Positions 27,401 to 42,400 of a stretch of DNA of 64,000 nt are shown here, piece after piece. Origin of the DNA: Malurus cyaneus samueli (lineage: Eukaryota; Chordata; Aves; Passeriformes; Maluridae); the NCBI GenBank assembly GCA_009741485.1, contig CM019217.1:42639700-42703699 (forward strand), given 5' to 3'. The notes under the pieces were generated by a model, which did no database searches, was not told where the DNA came from, and saw nothing but the letters and a program-made list of their open reading frames with translations. Positions within the stretch are counted from its first letter, which is position 1. Each line of letters opens with the position of its first letter. A program made the translations under genes and the position numbers.

Positions 27401-30400
27401 AGACCTTTATCTGATATCATGCAGCACCTAACAGGCTGTTTTTAATAACTTCTCATATTATTTCACTCATTAGAAATGAATGCATCAGTAAACAAAACTC
27501 AGGTTTAGATGTAAAAAATCACCTATAAAAACAGAACTGCTACATGCTTCCAGATGTCTAGTTAGTTTGAGCCATGACCCTCTGCAGATTCTACAAGCTC
27601 ACACAGTGACAAAGTCAGTCTTCACACATGCTGAGCTATTTTCCTAACCTTTATAGATCAGAACTGTGCAGTAACAGTGCAAAGCTGCAAATTTCCCAAG
27701 CATATTCAAGTTCATTTGAAATGCTATTTTTGACCAGACTCCAGGGCATCTAGAAATGCTCACTGTATTAATGTAACACATTAGTGCAACAAATGAAAAC
27801 CAGGCCAAACACATGGACATGTGTCAGATCTACAAGACAGATACAGTGCCAGCTGCACACCCCTGGTAAACATGATATGCTGTGGACATGGCTGGTTTAT
27901 GGAATTTTATTCTGATCATCCATGCACAGACACTTATTAACAGACGCTTTAATCATTCCCCTCTCCAGGCTAAGAAAATTACTGATGCATCCCTAATTAA
28001 CTTCCCAATGGGTATGCAATTTCATTATGTCTTTTCTGCTCACACAATTTATGATCTAATCTTCCTATCTCATGACTTCATCCACCTTGTCAGCAAATTT
28101 TAAATAAGCGCTTTTGACCATTAACATAAGATGTTAAATTCTGTTCCTTCACTCTTGTACCTATAGATCCAACCTAACTGGGAGATATTTGTCAGGTATA
28201 AACACCTGACTTAGACACTCTGCTAAGCTTAACTAGAATATAACTTATCCACTGCTTCATTCTGCAAGCAAAGTTGGCAAGCTACACAATTTTGATATCA
28301 TTTAAATATTGTTGAAGAAGCCTCTGATAAATGCTTGACAAATTAAAGTTCAGTGACAAAGCAACAAAGCCTGCAATCAAGTCTAATTCTTCCTCTCCCT
28401 GCAGTCTTAGCTGGTGAAGTGACATCAGTTCACAACGTCTAAGAGCTCAATCACCATAGTAACTGCAGTTAAAACTGAAGGGAGAAATCACTCTCTTGGT
28501 TTCAAAGACAATATATAACATCCAACTGTTAACCTGACTGTGCTTTCCAGAAAATGTCCCTTCAGTGTTTTTCCTTGCCTAATCAAGAGAAAAGTCACCA
28601 GTATTTCAGGGAACAACAATTCAGAGAAAAAATATTTTAAAATGAGTGTGGCTTAATCTATTTGGTAAGCTTCACACACAATCTTAAATCAAGCAGTATC
28701 ACCGTGATACAGAATGTATAATGAGCACATGCTATCAGTTCAGCTGTCACAGATGTGTCTAAATGACAAGACTCAATTCTGTAGATCTCAGCATATCCCC
28801 AGGACATGCTCACATCTCAGCATGGAAGGACAGAATATCCTAGGACAGTAATTTTTTTCTATGAGATTGTGCAGATTAATACAAAACCAGGCTCTTTTGC
28901 CCTTTAACTGTCAATATAGGATGAAATTCTGGATCTCTTCTGATCAAAACTGACTGTGAAATGTTGCCTAACAAAGCTTACTGCAGCTGTTTCAAAATGA
29001 CCCCAAGACAAAGGAGCTCACCGTGGAAACAGCACCACTTTTAGTTTTGCATACTCCAAGTTAGAACCGTGGGGATGCCTTCACTTGGCAGCTGATTTCA
29101 GTGCAGACTCTCTCACTGCACCAAATCACCACACCTGAGGATTGTGAAGTTTCCAGCTGCCTTGTGTCAGAATTAGAGGCTGATCATGCTCCACGACTGA
29201 CTTAATCTGAGTATACTGCATTTTAATGTGTGGACCAATACTGTTTGTCCTCCATGACAAGCACACAAGTAGTTTTTAGATCGGTTCTCCAGCTGGCCAC
29301 ATGGTGACTTTGTTTTTTACATTGTCATTAAGAAGTCTGAAATTACCATCTTGTCAAGGACTTCCCCTGATCTTTTCCCATTTTACATGGTAAAACATCT
29401 TCCCTATGTAAAAGATTTTTATAGTCTGCTCTCTAGAACTGCAGAAGTCTGTTCTCCCAACAGATTTTGGGGCTTTGTTGGAGTATGTACAATGTTTTCT
29501 GTTGACCCATACCATTAGTAGCCTTGAGGGGATCCGCTGTCCTGACTTCACCTTCACAGGTCACCCTCACTGTTATACAAACAACCTCTGACAAGTGAAG
29601 CAAGAGGAGGCATAGCCAGTAGGCTGCTAACAGAGATCTCATGACAAAGTTTGTCACCAGCATTGTGATGATTTTTTAGTTCTCATACTGAGACTGGCAG
29701 AACATGAATATTCTTAGTGCGTCCACAAAGTCAGCAACAATTTTTTGAGACAATACCTGCTGCAAAAAACATATAACCTTAGTACTATTTGGCTAAAAAT
29801 GGATTAACATGTCAGAGAAGATAAGGCAAATTTGATTTGAACTAATTAATCAATTTATGTCAGCTTGGGCTTTCCTGAACTATTCAGCTGGAATTTTGAA
29901 TCCAAGTTCAAAACAAATTTGTCAGTTTCTACCATGAAAAAGATGGAGCACTGGCACCTGCTGTCCAAAGAATTTGCTGAGTCTCTATCCCTAGAGGTAG
30001 TTGAACGAGGTGTGAATATGGCCCAGAACAACGGCTTTAGGTGGCTGGGCTTCAGCAGATGAGGTTGAACAAAATGACTTTCAGAGGTCTCTTCCAACCT
30101 CAGCCATTCTGTAACCCATGAAACAAAACCAGAATTATTGAAAACAATTAAAATCTGCTACCACCTTCACAGAGATGACTTATAAGACAAATTCAAAGTT
30201 TCATGAACATACAGGCTTAGAAGCAGGTATATTCTCTCAAGCAGATTTATATAAGCATTTGTTCAAAGCAGATGGAGAAGAAAAGTGGATAATGAAGTAT
30301 TAAACATCAAATTGCAGATATCAACTTCATACTAATATAAAGAGAATTGCAGAACTTACTGAGTCAGTCCTGTGCCTGATTGTTATGTAAATTAATTGGA

Positions 30401-33400
30401 TAAAGAGATTTGAAAGGACAACTCAGGAATCTCGTCTTGCAATTCAGGAGATGACTCCCATAATAACACCGGAAATTTCTGGCTAGGCACTGAGGTTTTT
30501 ATCAGTTCCAAAAAAAACCCCTCTTCTTCCTTAAGCAAAATTCTACCTGATATCTAAGTCAAGTTTTACAGTAGAGGCATTGATTGATCCACAAAAACTG
30601 AGGGAATGAAAAGAAACTCCATTGTTTTTCTGCGCTGTGCTTTTTCAAACAATATATTGCTAACAGATGAAAACACAAAAGTAATAATTTACTAAATTAT
30701 GAGGCAAGGGATGGAGATCAAAGAAGTTGGTCAACTTTTTCTCCTACCCTCAATATTTTGAACAGTAAAACTACTTTGTTATCCCTTGGCAGACTTTACT
30801 TTAAAACCATTAATCCCTACCACTCACGATTAATAGCTGACCTATGGAGTAATGGAGGAAGACTTTCATTGTCTGTATGGATAAGCTGAAAATTTCATCA
30901 CTCCCACCTTAGAGAATCATTCTCTGCTTATCTACCACTTAAGTTCCTGAGTACCTGTGGAGCACAGAAGTATGTAAAGTCTTAGAGATGTCAAGACATA
31001 GGCTTTATTAACCAGGAGAGATGTGAAAAAGTTCAGGATTAAGGGAAAATGACTTTCTAATAGGGAAAAAGGTTAAAACTGGGGTAATGGACAAAATAAG
31101 ACAATATATACCTTCTAAAGGTAGTACTTATTTTTAGGCACCTATGTGCTTTTAGCTCAGATAGTCTAGAAGAATAGTGTAGATTTCAATTGGACTTTGT
31201 GTTAATTTACAGTAAGTTTGACCAATGCTATTAAATTTCTTTTTACTTACAGTGCAACAGTAAAATTTCCAGAAAAGCCTAAAAAAATTCAAATTAAAAT
31301 AATAAGGAAATAAATAATAAATATTTAAAGCTCTTTGGAACATAACATTTTTGTGAAAATATCTAGATGGATATCAATACAATTTTTCAGCAAAGTAATA
31401 TTCAGACTGGGAGCACAGTTTGTCAAAAGTTTGTGCTGCTAGCCAGTTTTAGAAAACTCAGATTTCTCCTCAGCCCCATGGATCACTTTTGCCTCTGCTT
31501 GGCCCTCAAAGGGACAGAACACTGAACCACGTAAGAAAAAGACATAAATAATCCAGAAAAAAATAATCCAGAAAAAAACCTGTTATTTTGAACCCAGTTC
31601 ATTTCCTCACTATAGTTTATTTTATAACTTCACACCAGCTGGAGAGACACAGCCGAAGAAGGTGCTGTAGGACAAGCTCTAGGACAAGCTTGAGCACTGA
31701 CAGAACAGGGCTGCTTAAGCTGCCTGTGCTACCAAAAGAAACACTTGTCAAGCAACAGCTTCAGCACTTTTGCAGCCAACTTTCCAACATGGTCCTTCTT
31801 GTCTGTCTCAACACTTCAAATAAACAGGGATCTAAAAAGAGGATTGTTTTGATTCTGCTGTATCCTTCTGTATCTGACTACTAACACCTGCTGCAAAAGT
31901 TTGAATTGTGGTTTTCTACAAAAGAGAATCTAAACAAGGACACAAGTATATCACCACAACATACACAAGCAGACATCTACTATAATCTGAGCTCGATTAA
32001 CAGGAAACCCAAAGGGTAAATACTCCAATATGGTAGTACAAATATCTTTGTCACTGGATTGCTTGCAAATCTCTTACCTGAGCACGGTCATGTTCTCATG
32101 ATAAAATCATGAAAGGATTTTCTGAGCAAGCACACAATGTAACTGTGCTAGAAATGTAGTACGACTAGGGAATATTAAAAAAACCCCAAAGAATGCTTGC
32201 TGTAGTAGCTTAGATTCTTTTCTACTCAATGGAAAGAATTTTTTATCAGTCACAATATTTCTAACAGAAAAAAGGTTTCATTTTTTATTTCTCTGTCCAT
32301 ATATATCTATACCTTGGATCAAACTCTGATTTTATACTATCACATATACAAGGCCTGGTTAATTAAATCTTTCTGTTGCTCTGTATGGGCAATACAGAAG
32401 CCTCTTTCCCATTACATGAGTGACTTAGTAAACACAACATTACGTAAACTCTGTGACTGAGGAACATTTTTTCACTTTCAGGGCTTTAGGTGCATATCCA
32501 GTCACACCTCCATGAAAGGATAGCCTGAAATCCACAAAAATATCTTATTTCTGGGAAGGACCTGGTATGCTGGCTGGGAGGAAAATGCTGCTTGCCAGAC
32601 AGGCCTTATCAATGCACATCAGCCTCACAGTTTGCACACAGATGAAGAATCTAGGACACAAAGATGAAAAGTCCATGTTCTCAGAGGACACAGTAGACAG
32701 TAAGAAATATATGCCAAATATAAAATAAAGGAGGGGGGAAAGTGCACCCCAAATAAGCCAGTATTTAATTTCTTTACATGTCCTCTTTACAATCCTTCTC
32801 TGAATTAGGGGATATTGTTCTGTACTGTTCCCAGTTTGGCCTGCCTGCAAATTAGTGCTGGCCTTCTCAGCACATGACTGATGTGTCCTTCAAGCAACAC
32901 AAATTATAATGGCTCTTTCTGAGTCACTACTGACGCCACTTCTTCACAGAAGACAGGAATAGTGAAATTTATTCTTTGCCATCACTTGACTCTTGATTTT
33001 CTTGATTTTTTCCTATTGACTTAAAATTTCAATGTGTATATTGCTTTAGACATTACCTTCATATCAATTTCTGTGCCGTGGATCTGCTGAGCTACTGTTT
33101 TGATGATTCCAATGACAATATCCTGAAGACCTTCTCTTTCTGAATAGTAATGCAGAATGAGCCCCTTCCCCTTCTCTGCATCTGTGCATCTAAACGAAGG
33201 GGCTCGCATACCCGGGTAAATAGTAGCGAGGTGATCATGCAAAGCATCCAGATTCTGGAAGAAGAAATCAAAAGCATGATTATAAGGCATTCACTTACTG
33301 TTTCTGAAGATAGTAAGTACACATTTTGTCTAATCTGAACAACCCCTTTCTCCTACCGCTCATACTTCTATGCTCTTGCCTTATTCTCTGTAGAATGGTC

Positions 33401-36400
33401 ATCATAGCAGGCATTTCAGCTCAAAATGTTCTTCCTATCTAGACTGACAACATTTGAACAATGAATGGTAAAAAAATCAGAACTATTATAAATTACTCCA
33501 GATAGTAAGAAGTCATGCTTAATTATGCTGTATTTTGAAACATTCAGATGATTAAAGCCCTTCTCTGTGTTTCTCAGTCTGGTACCACATCCAGTTTCAT
33601 TCCTTCCAATTCTAGTCTCTATAATCTCCTTTTTGAATATTTTTTCATGAGTCATATACAAGTAAGCATGTCTGAATAAACATAAATCTTTCTCCTTATT
33701 ATCAATGAAAAAGCCTTGCTCTGACACCATAACAACCAAGTTTACAGAGCCTGACAAAGTTTCACATTTTAAAGATTTAAATGCTTGAAAGACCAACCTC
33801 AAATATATTTTTTCTTTGACAATAATTCAAAAACTCCACAGAATAAACAGAAATATCACAGCTGCTGTAATAATGTTTCAGAAAAAGTTGTCCAGGAATG
33901 GGAAGAGATTTTTTTTCCTGTACTCTCCCAGACATCTCATGTATTTGAATCTTAACCAGACAAATTGTGATTGGGAGAGGAAAGCTAAATTATAAATCGA
34001 TAGGCATACCTAATAAAGGACATTAAAGAGAACAGTGAGATCAAAATCTAACTTAAAACACTAGATTCAGCTTTGTTTGTGAAGCAATTATCAAGGCTCC
34101 AAGTTGCTATTTACTGTACATTTAACACAGAAAGAGTGACCTTGTTTGCAGGATAGTTTGCAAACCACGATTTTTATTTATGTTGTAAAATTCATACAGC
34201 TCCTTTACTTCTTAAGTCCAGAACATTACTGCATATTTTGAATGTTGTTCTCTCACTGCCCTGCAAGTAACTACTACCACCAGACTTTGCATATTGTTTT
34301 CTGCCAACACAGGAAGTGAGGTGTAAATATTTCCTATGTGCTGTCTGGGAAATTCTCCACCTTCCATGAGCATCTGTCGATCATCAAATTTGTGGAAGCA
34401 TACTGAACTTGATTTCATGTGAGATGTGAAGTGCTTAAACAGCTGCCTCTTCTCCTGGAGACCTCCAGAGAAAATGACACTCTTAGCAATGAATTCCGTG
34501 GGATGCACTTAGCCTGGAATTTCCTCCTTCAGTTTTTTAGCTTGTTTCAAATTCATGTTTTTGTTGCTATATCAACATCTCTAAGTTGAAACAACTTGAA
34601 GAAGCAACAATCTGGGAGTCAATTCATTCCAGCTGTTAGTGGGCATTGACAAAAAAAAACAAAAAACCATAATGCTTGAAGACAAATTCTCTAAGAACTT
34701 AGCAGAGTTCAAGAAAATGCAATTGGAAGAGACTGCTTTGAAAGAGTGTGGATGATAAAAGAGCAAGAGAGGTGACAGGCTCTGAAAGGCTGCCCCGCCA
34801 TCTCCTTAACTGGGTGCAGAACTGTGTTTCCAGTACATACACCTCACAAACAGCCAGGATATATTGACCTTTCAGAAAAAAACTCTTAGGGAGATACATG
34901 GGAAAAGACAATAATCTTTCAGTTACACAGTCACCAGCTGAAGAACTTCACTTGGGGAATGGCCAATGTCAAGGACAGAATTTTTGTTAAATGGTTGTCT
35001 TAAGTATTAACATTTAAGTCTGGCACAAGAGTGACTAAAAAAACAGCAGTAGCCCCATTCTGCAAAACCACTTTGCCATCCTTCCACTCCTTTACTGCTG
35101 AGCTAATCAAAGCAGTGTCACAGGTGAAGTCCACGTGATATGTTTTTCAGTTTTTACTCTTTAATCTTCCAGAGTGGGGGACTTGCATCTTAATTGTATT
35201 CAAAATCTCTCTCCAACACATAGTCAAGGAGTAGACCTGTTTTTCTAGATCAAGGGGCAAACTGAAATCACTCCCAGATCTAGACACTGTCATTGTTACT
35301 CCTACTCCTATTTTTTGTGATGTTTGATCCATTATAAAGTGACACTCCAGCTTCTGAAAGAACTTTTTTTTTTATAGTATGTTCATCCACGATGAGCCAG
35401 AGGCATAGTCAGGTACAGAGGCTAAGCACTCTCCCTGAATTCTTGGCTCCTAGACTGCTCAATGTATGCCAGAGCTTGTGCTGGGACCAAAGAACCACTT
35501 CTAGAGCTTGGAAGAACAGTGACCAGCTCAATGGGAAAGCACAAGGGAATCTTTAAGCAAGAACAAGCAGCCACATTAAATGAGGCCGACACTGGTCAGC
35601 CTAAAAGTGAGAGTTGTGTTTGGCACTTGAAATACAAACGTATGCCATTCAGTGCTGTGTGTACACAGCACCTGGAAACTTATCTAAAAGAGGAGTTAGC
35701 CCCCTGAATTTTATTGCACTGCATTTATGAAAACTTAAATAGCCACGTAAACAATTCTTTCAATGACAGAACACACTATTTCTGTGTTTGATTTTCATTC
35801 AGTAGAAAGCTACTAAACTGAACATAAAAGCACATGGGTTTCTCAGGAGGTATCTCTTTTCACATTCCTTCTCTTTGGCACAGTGTCTTTCAACATGATT
35901 TGCAAATTTTCCCTGCCTGTGTTTTTCACAGAAAATACAAATATTTGATTTAGCTGCCGTTTTTATTTTCCTCTTTCATGAAGCTTGAAGTACCTGTGTT
36001 ACAACTATGAATAAACTAAATTTTCTTGAGATGGCAAAGGAAATAGAACACAAGTATGAGATTTATTTTCACATATTTTAAAAAGCTGCAGTTCTCAATT
36101 ACTTTGTATATCTTGGACTCAGTATACATTTCAAGAAGCACTTTTTGGAACTCTATAATATATTTTAAGAATCTGACAAAAGTTTGGGACATTAAGCCAA
36201 ATCTGCACTGCTTTTTGTAACAGGTATATAAAGTAGCCTCCGGACCTAATACGACTATTGGAAGAGGTAAAAATAATAAATAACAGATAATGTTTATTTC
36301 CCATTGTAATAAAAAGCTAAAAAGTACACTTTTGGCATACTTACTAACACATTAGTCCTGTTAACATTTAGAGAAGTATGTAATAGCCAATGTCATCTGT

Positions 36401-39400
36401 TAACACTGAAATTCAAACAAAGAAACTTAAAATGCTGTCACTAGAAGAATATAAATGTAAGCTGTTTACACTTTAATAGTTGGTTGGTGTGCACAAAAAA
36501 AACGTGCCCACTGCCTTCACCAGCAGGTGGTAAGGAATGAAAAGAGAAGCATATTATATGGAAAAGGACGTGAGGGAAACGAATAGGGAAGGACTGGCCA
36601 TACATGAGCAACCAAAGGGATGATGCAATGGGCCAGCTACACCTTTTTTTTCCTCTCCTATTCTTGCTCAACCTTAACCACAACTTCAGTACATGAGTTA
36701 TCTTTAACAATTACTTTTATCTGAAGGCTTGCTTTGAGAGCAGCCTATGAATGAAGCTATGGAATGTAAAGCATACCACATTGCTCAGAGAGACAGTGGT
36801 TTACAGATCATTCATGATGTGCACATGTAGGAACTTACAAATACCCTGTCTGCCCAGCAGCTACAGTTCATGGGATTTATACAAGTCTGGGTTGACTGTA
36901 TCTAGGATCCTCTGGAATGACACAGGTTTTGGGGCAGGTAGAGAGAGACACAAGTAAATATTCAAGTAAACCAGCAAACTATGATTCTGCTTTTTCCCTT
37001 AATGCTGCAGAGATTTTAAGGGTACAGATGACAAGAGGCTGCTACATTTTCTGAGAAAATCCAGAGTTTTGACAGTCAGCTTTTGGGTCATCTCCAGTTC
37101 AATGCTTTTAACCTCATTACAGTACACAGTTCTCTCCAAGAGTGATACAGATCATAAATCTTACATACAAAGTGCTTACTGAAGTGAACAATCTTCAGGT
37201 GACAAAACAGGGAAAACCATTTTTCTACTCTTAGAAATAACACTTTAGAGAAGACCCAACATCTCTTCCATGCTATTAAAAATAATTTTCATTTTGGTTT
37301 ATTGTGCAGCATCATGCTGGTCTACAGTTAGAAAAGTACACAAATGACTTAACCACTGCTGCTTTATCCCACCCCAGTTCATGGATGAAGGATAACATCT
37401 TAAGAGATAAGCTGTTATGAGCCCTAGCTCTGCACGTAACATACTAGAAATATCCACTATCTATAATTAGTCAGAGGTAATAGAAGAATTACCCTACCAA
37501 TCTGAAGATCACATTTTTTTTTATTATAAACAAGGCAAGTCTTAACACACCACTTAACACACATTATTTCCCCAATTTGTTGCATATGAATACTCCTGTT
37601 CAAAATTTCTCTTTGGAATTTCAAATTAAATTTCTGTTGACTAGGCCCTAATTCCATCTGAAACAATTTAGCATAAAATTCTTACCTGCAAAAACTCTCT
37701 GACATTTGAGCCCAAGACACGTAGAATTGTATCATAACCAGATTCTTGACAAAACACAAAAAACATTTTCCCAAACATCTGAAGAATTTCCCCAGCATTT
37801 AGATCTAGTTAAAACAGGAAAATACGATTCAGTCCAAACACTATATTTCATGCATTTGCTTATTTCTTTACTCTCATATTCATAAACAAGAAAGACAGTA
37901 CCTAAACACTACCCAGATCCAGTAGGTCAAGAACAAAGCCAAGATTCAGAGTTTATATGGCAAATAATGAATATCCAATTCAGAATTTCATTAGGATTTA
38001 CCAATTATCATTATTTCTTCACCACACTGTACATTTCACACAAGTACAGCATTTTGATTTTGATACAGAAAAATGAATCTTGAAAATAAATAAACTTGTT
38101 CGTTAGTAGTGCTTGCCTCAGCAGAGTTAATTCTAATTCACAATAGCATGAAACCACATCAGCTGCTCCAATTCAACATTACTACAGTCATCAGTCCTAT
38201 AGATTCTTGGCTAATTACTGATGCAGAATGACTTCATACCGCACTTGGGTCTGCAGATAAAATAATGCTGATGGGCACAATTCCACCTTTTAAAATCCAG
38301 ACCAGAGCTGCAATGATTGAAAATGAATGCAACCCAATTCAATGGCTGATATGCAATTAAATGAAATGTGTCCATGCCACAAACATCTCTGTAACTCAGC
38401 ACTGTTCTTCAGCACAGATCAAGGATTCATTCATGCATTCATTCACTGCTCTTGTAGCAGTGGTTGAAACTTGGGGGTATTGGAAGGCAGTTGTAGCAGG
38501 ATGTTGTTACTTCATGACTGCTTGTAACACTGACTATGCTCTGTGGATGAAATATATTTTACCAGTTTAAGATGGAATGCTTTGGAAGTAACAAAAATAA
38601 TTTCAAGGAATAAAAGGAGTAAAAGTGTCTTAGAGAAATAAGAGAAATGTAGTTCTTTTCTCTAAGATTTTTTAAAAATTCTCTCTTTGACCAATACTCC
38701 ATTTTCACTTCCTCTATGCTAAATCCTGCTTCTCTCTGCTACACAGAACTGGGGGCAGGAGGGGTATTACCCTTTTTGTGATGAATGGGAGAAGAAGATA
38801 TCTGTATTACTTACTAAGGACCTTGCTTGCAGCTGCAACGAGGTCATAAGTTTTGGAATCATCGTAAATTATTCTGACCAGAAACTGTCCCTCTTCATCC
38901 AGCTGCGCCTCCTTCCTAAAACGAAATAGAATAAAATCATTTTGCTTGAGGGAAAAGCACCATATGGATAAAAGTATATAAAAAATAATTTTAGAGTTAT
39001 TTAAGACAAAAAAATAGAAATAAAAGTGTTCCATATCACACTCATTAGTGTGCAACACAAAAATTTCATACCATGAGTGTTCTAAAAATAATAATTAGAT
39101 ATAAGAAAATAAACACGATTTTTCAGTACAGAGCCTAAAAAAAAGGTGCTGTACTAATAAAGCCACAACTCCAATTTTAAAATAAGAGAATGTCCAATAA
39201 TGCATATCATGATGGGCTCCTTAAACACTTTTTAAGCTTTTTCATTCCATCGAATTTTAATTACACTTTATTTACAAAAGATGTGCAATGTTTCTAACAA
39301 CCATTTGCACATATGTCCAAAGAGGAGTTTAAAATACAGATATAGGTGACAAATCAAATCTTTTTTTTAGAATTCTGCACATGCTCAGTAGACAGGAAGA

Positions 39401-42400
39401 AAAAGGATGCAAGGATTTTGCAAGGCCTTGCTCTCACATTGCACATGAATTGTCATGTGAAGTGTCACTACTTCACTAAAGCACAACAAAAATACACATT
39501 TCTTCACTAAAGGAAACAGTTCTTAACCCCAGGTCTAAGACAATTCTCACACATATGTCCTGCGCACACTTAAAATTGCTACTAAGTTAAAAACCAAAAC
39601 CAAATGACTACTTTGTTTTTCAGGATCATTTACTATTCTCTTCAACTTGAACATCAAGTCAGCAGCTTGTCCAAAAGGCAGCACAAATCTGTAGGCTATT
39701 TTTTTTTTACTGCAAAAAACAAGCTGATCACCCAGACAATGAACTGTTGTGCCTTCCAAGTTTTGCATCTGGCACAAGTGAGTTACTACAGAGAGCCCAC
39801 AAGTGCCTTGCTCCCCATTTTACCCCATCTGCACAGCACAGGGGCCAGGCCACTGGTGCCGCAGTAGAGAGTCCCAGCTCTTGGGAGGACAGGGAGAACC
39901 TTTGTGGGCAGGCAGACCCCAGGACACTGAAGAGCCAGCTACCCATGTGGCTGGTGCTGCTGTGCATGGAGCGTGCCAATGGACATGCCCAGCTTAAAGT
40001 CTCTATCTGCCCTTTATTTCCCTTGCAAATTTTCCTTCAGCAGAAAGGGAGACGTGCAGGGGGGCCTGCTGTGCTCTGTGATGAAGTCATGCCCTGTTTG
40101 TTGAAGTCCTCATCTGGAAAATGAGCACAGCCTCCTTTTTCAGTATGTTTTTTAAAATAGGTGTTCACCTCCTGTGGCGTCGCCTACAATGACTCTCTAT
40201 AGAGATAATATGCTTTGCAGAAGTAGTGACAAAAGTGGAGACATTTGTAAGTACTCATGCTCTAATTGATGTACTCAGAATGTATTTTGGCTCAGCAAGA
40301 GTAATGTGATCATTGCATCAATAGTATATTTGCAGGTGGAGGGTCACAGCTACCCCATTAAAAAGAAATCATATCTGTTCATCTAAATGTATCTCTATGC
40401 TGCAGTACACTTCAGGAAGCTGAAAGAAACAGGAAAGAGACAGGAAAGCATTCAAGTGAATTACTGAATCACATCTTATGTCACACCAAAAAAATAATCA
40501 GTACACAATGTTGCTCTTCAGAAAAAAACCCTTAGAAACTAGAAAAACTATTAAAAAGGCAGATTATGAGATAGGTTTTATTAAAATCTAAGCACAAGGG
40601 ATGCAAATCAAGACATTCATCAACTTGGCAGTAGAATAATCATTTTTCTAATGTAAAAAAAAAGAGGACAATGAGTAAACAATCATTTATGAGTACCATG
40701 GTGATGAAGAGCTTTTATCAGAGTATGACAGAAAGAATCCTTGAGATAAGGCTCAAGCCTACAGGGCCATTATTTCTAACCTCTAAATTTCTCTTGGTCA
40801 TCAGAGGAATTACAAAAACCTACAAAAAGTAAAATTCTAAATCTACTTTTTTAAAATCCTACATCCCTTTTAGATCAAACTCTTTCTCTAAATTATCATA
40901 ATCATATATTAAAAGTCAGATTTTAATTTTCTTAAGTGGTGGAATTTATTTCACAAAATAATTAATAATGATTATTAATTAATAATTATTAATAATTATA
41001 TAATAATAAATATATTTATAAAATATAAATATAATTAAAGCCTCAACAATCCAAGTATTTACAGATGTACTGGAATTATCCATCCATAGAAACAGAAACA
41101 TTTTCTTTGGTACTCAAAGTGGACAGGTGTGAGAATTAAATACTCTTGTCCATCTTAAAACTAGCAAATGGTACTGCTGAGAAGGACTGATTCCAATCTC
41201 ATATGGCTGCATTCTATTGACCTAAATTAAATGACTCATCATTTCACCCTCCAATTTGTAATAATCAGTCATTTCTAATATGTTCAATTAATGGATGTCT
41301 GAAACCCCTTATTTTCTTTTTCCTCTTCAACTTCCTTTAATCTTGCTCCTCACATTCTTCCCACTGTCCAAAAGTCGCACAACACTGTTTTTATATTTCA
41401 AAAATGTATTTATTAATTATTGAAGTGTTGTAACTGTTACTTGAAATACACATTTTATACTCACTCTAAGAACAATGAACTGAAAACAAGCTAAACAATT
41501 TTCACAAAGAAATATAGTAAGGCTATAGGGGAAGTGAGACTAAATATCCGTCATAATTCTACATGGAAGGTGCATCACTCTCTATCCAGTGGCATGCTAA
41601 ACATTATAATTAACTTAATGAAAACCATTATCATAAACTAGGTCTTAAGCGGGAGGAGAGCTGGAGTTGTTAGCAGGAAATGATGTCTTGAAACATACGA
41701 GTTCAGTCAGGGATAAGAAGGTAGAGTTTACATTTCCTAAGAACAGAACAGAAATGAACATGAGAACACAAAACCTGAACGTGAGAAAACAAAACCATCT
41801 TGATTCTTTCATTCTCATAACATGGTATTAAATACGAGCCAGCTACGCCTTGGAGGGATGTTTGCAAAGGATGAACAAACTTTCCCACATCTCTGATACA
41901 CACTGTGCTTTCTTACAGTCTCTCTGATCTGAGCCAAACCACAAGGATAATACACACATCTGGAAAAGCAATGAACATCCTCAAAAATACTGCATACTTG
42001 CACAGTCCAGTAGACACAGCATTTCTGTGTGAGAATTTTCTTTATGAAAAATTGACCCAGTTTGATGATGCTGATATCTCTTTCAAAACTTCCTACGTTT
42101 CTTTCCAACTATATTGACTGGAACTTTTCCTGTTTACTTCTCTGTGCCAAACCATGCTTCTTTTTTTCTTATTTTATTTATCTTTAGTTTACTTTGTCAA
42201 AGTTTTTCTTCAGTGTCTGCAATTTCTCTGAGCCACCACTTTTTAAAATCACCACTGGTCATTTTAATGCCTATTCAATTTAATTATTTTAACTTTTTTT
42301 TTCTGGTTTAGATCTTTGGGATCACTCAGCAGCCACCTTCTCTGCAGCCTTACTGATGGATTTCCCACTAAAACCTTTTTTAAGGTAAACAACATTTTCT

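Larger units (their letters stand above)
25214..33056 (-). other. GUCY1B1: GUCY1B1 intron 5 (7.8 kb)
   Basis: Separates the haem-ligand exon from the linker/PAS exon. It contains a CR1 3' fragment (29940-30112), short tandem duplications ('tagtgctgact' near 25660-25700; 'ataatccagaaaaaa' twice at about 31548-31577) and a - strand ORF at 29433-29663 with a signal-peptide-like start. No known gene is nested here. Confidence 0.8.

Noticed and set aside
29865..30062. + strand 65-codon ORF
   Set aside because: It lies partly in a CR1 3' fragment and has no reverse transcriptase motif.
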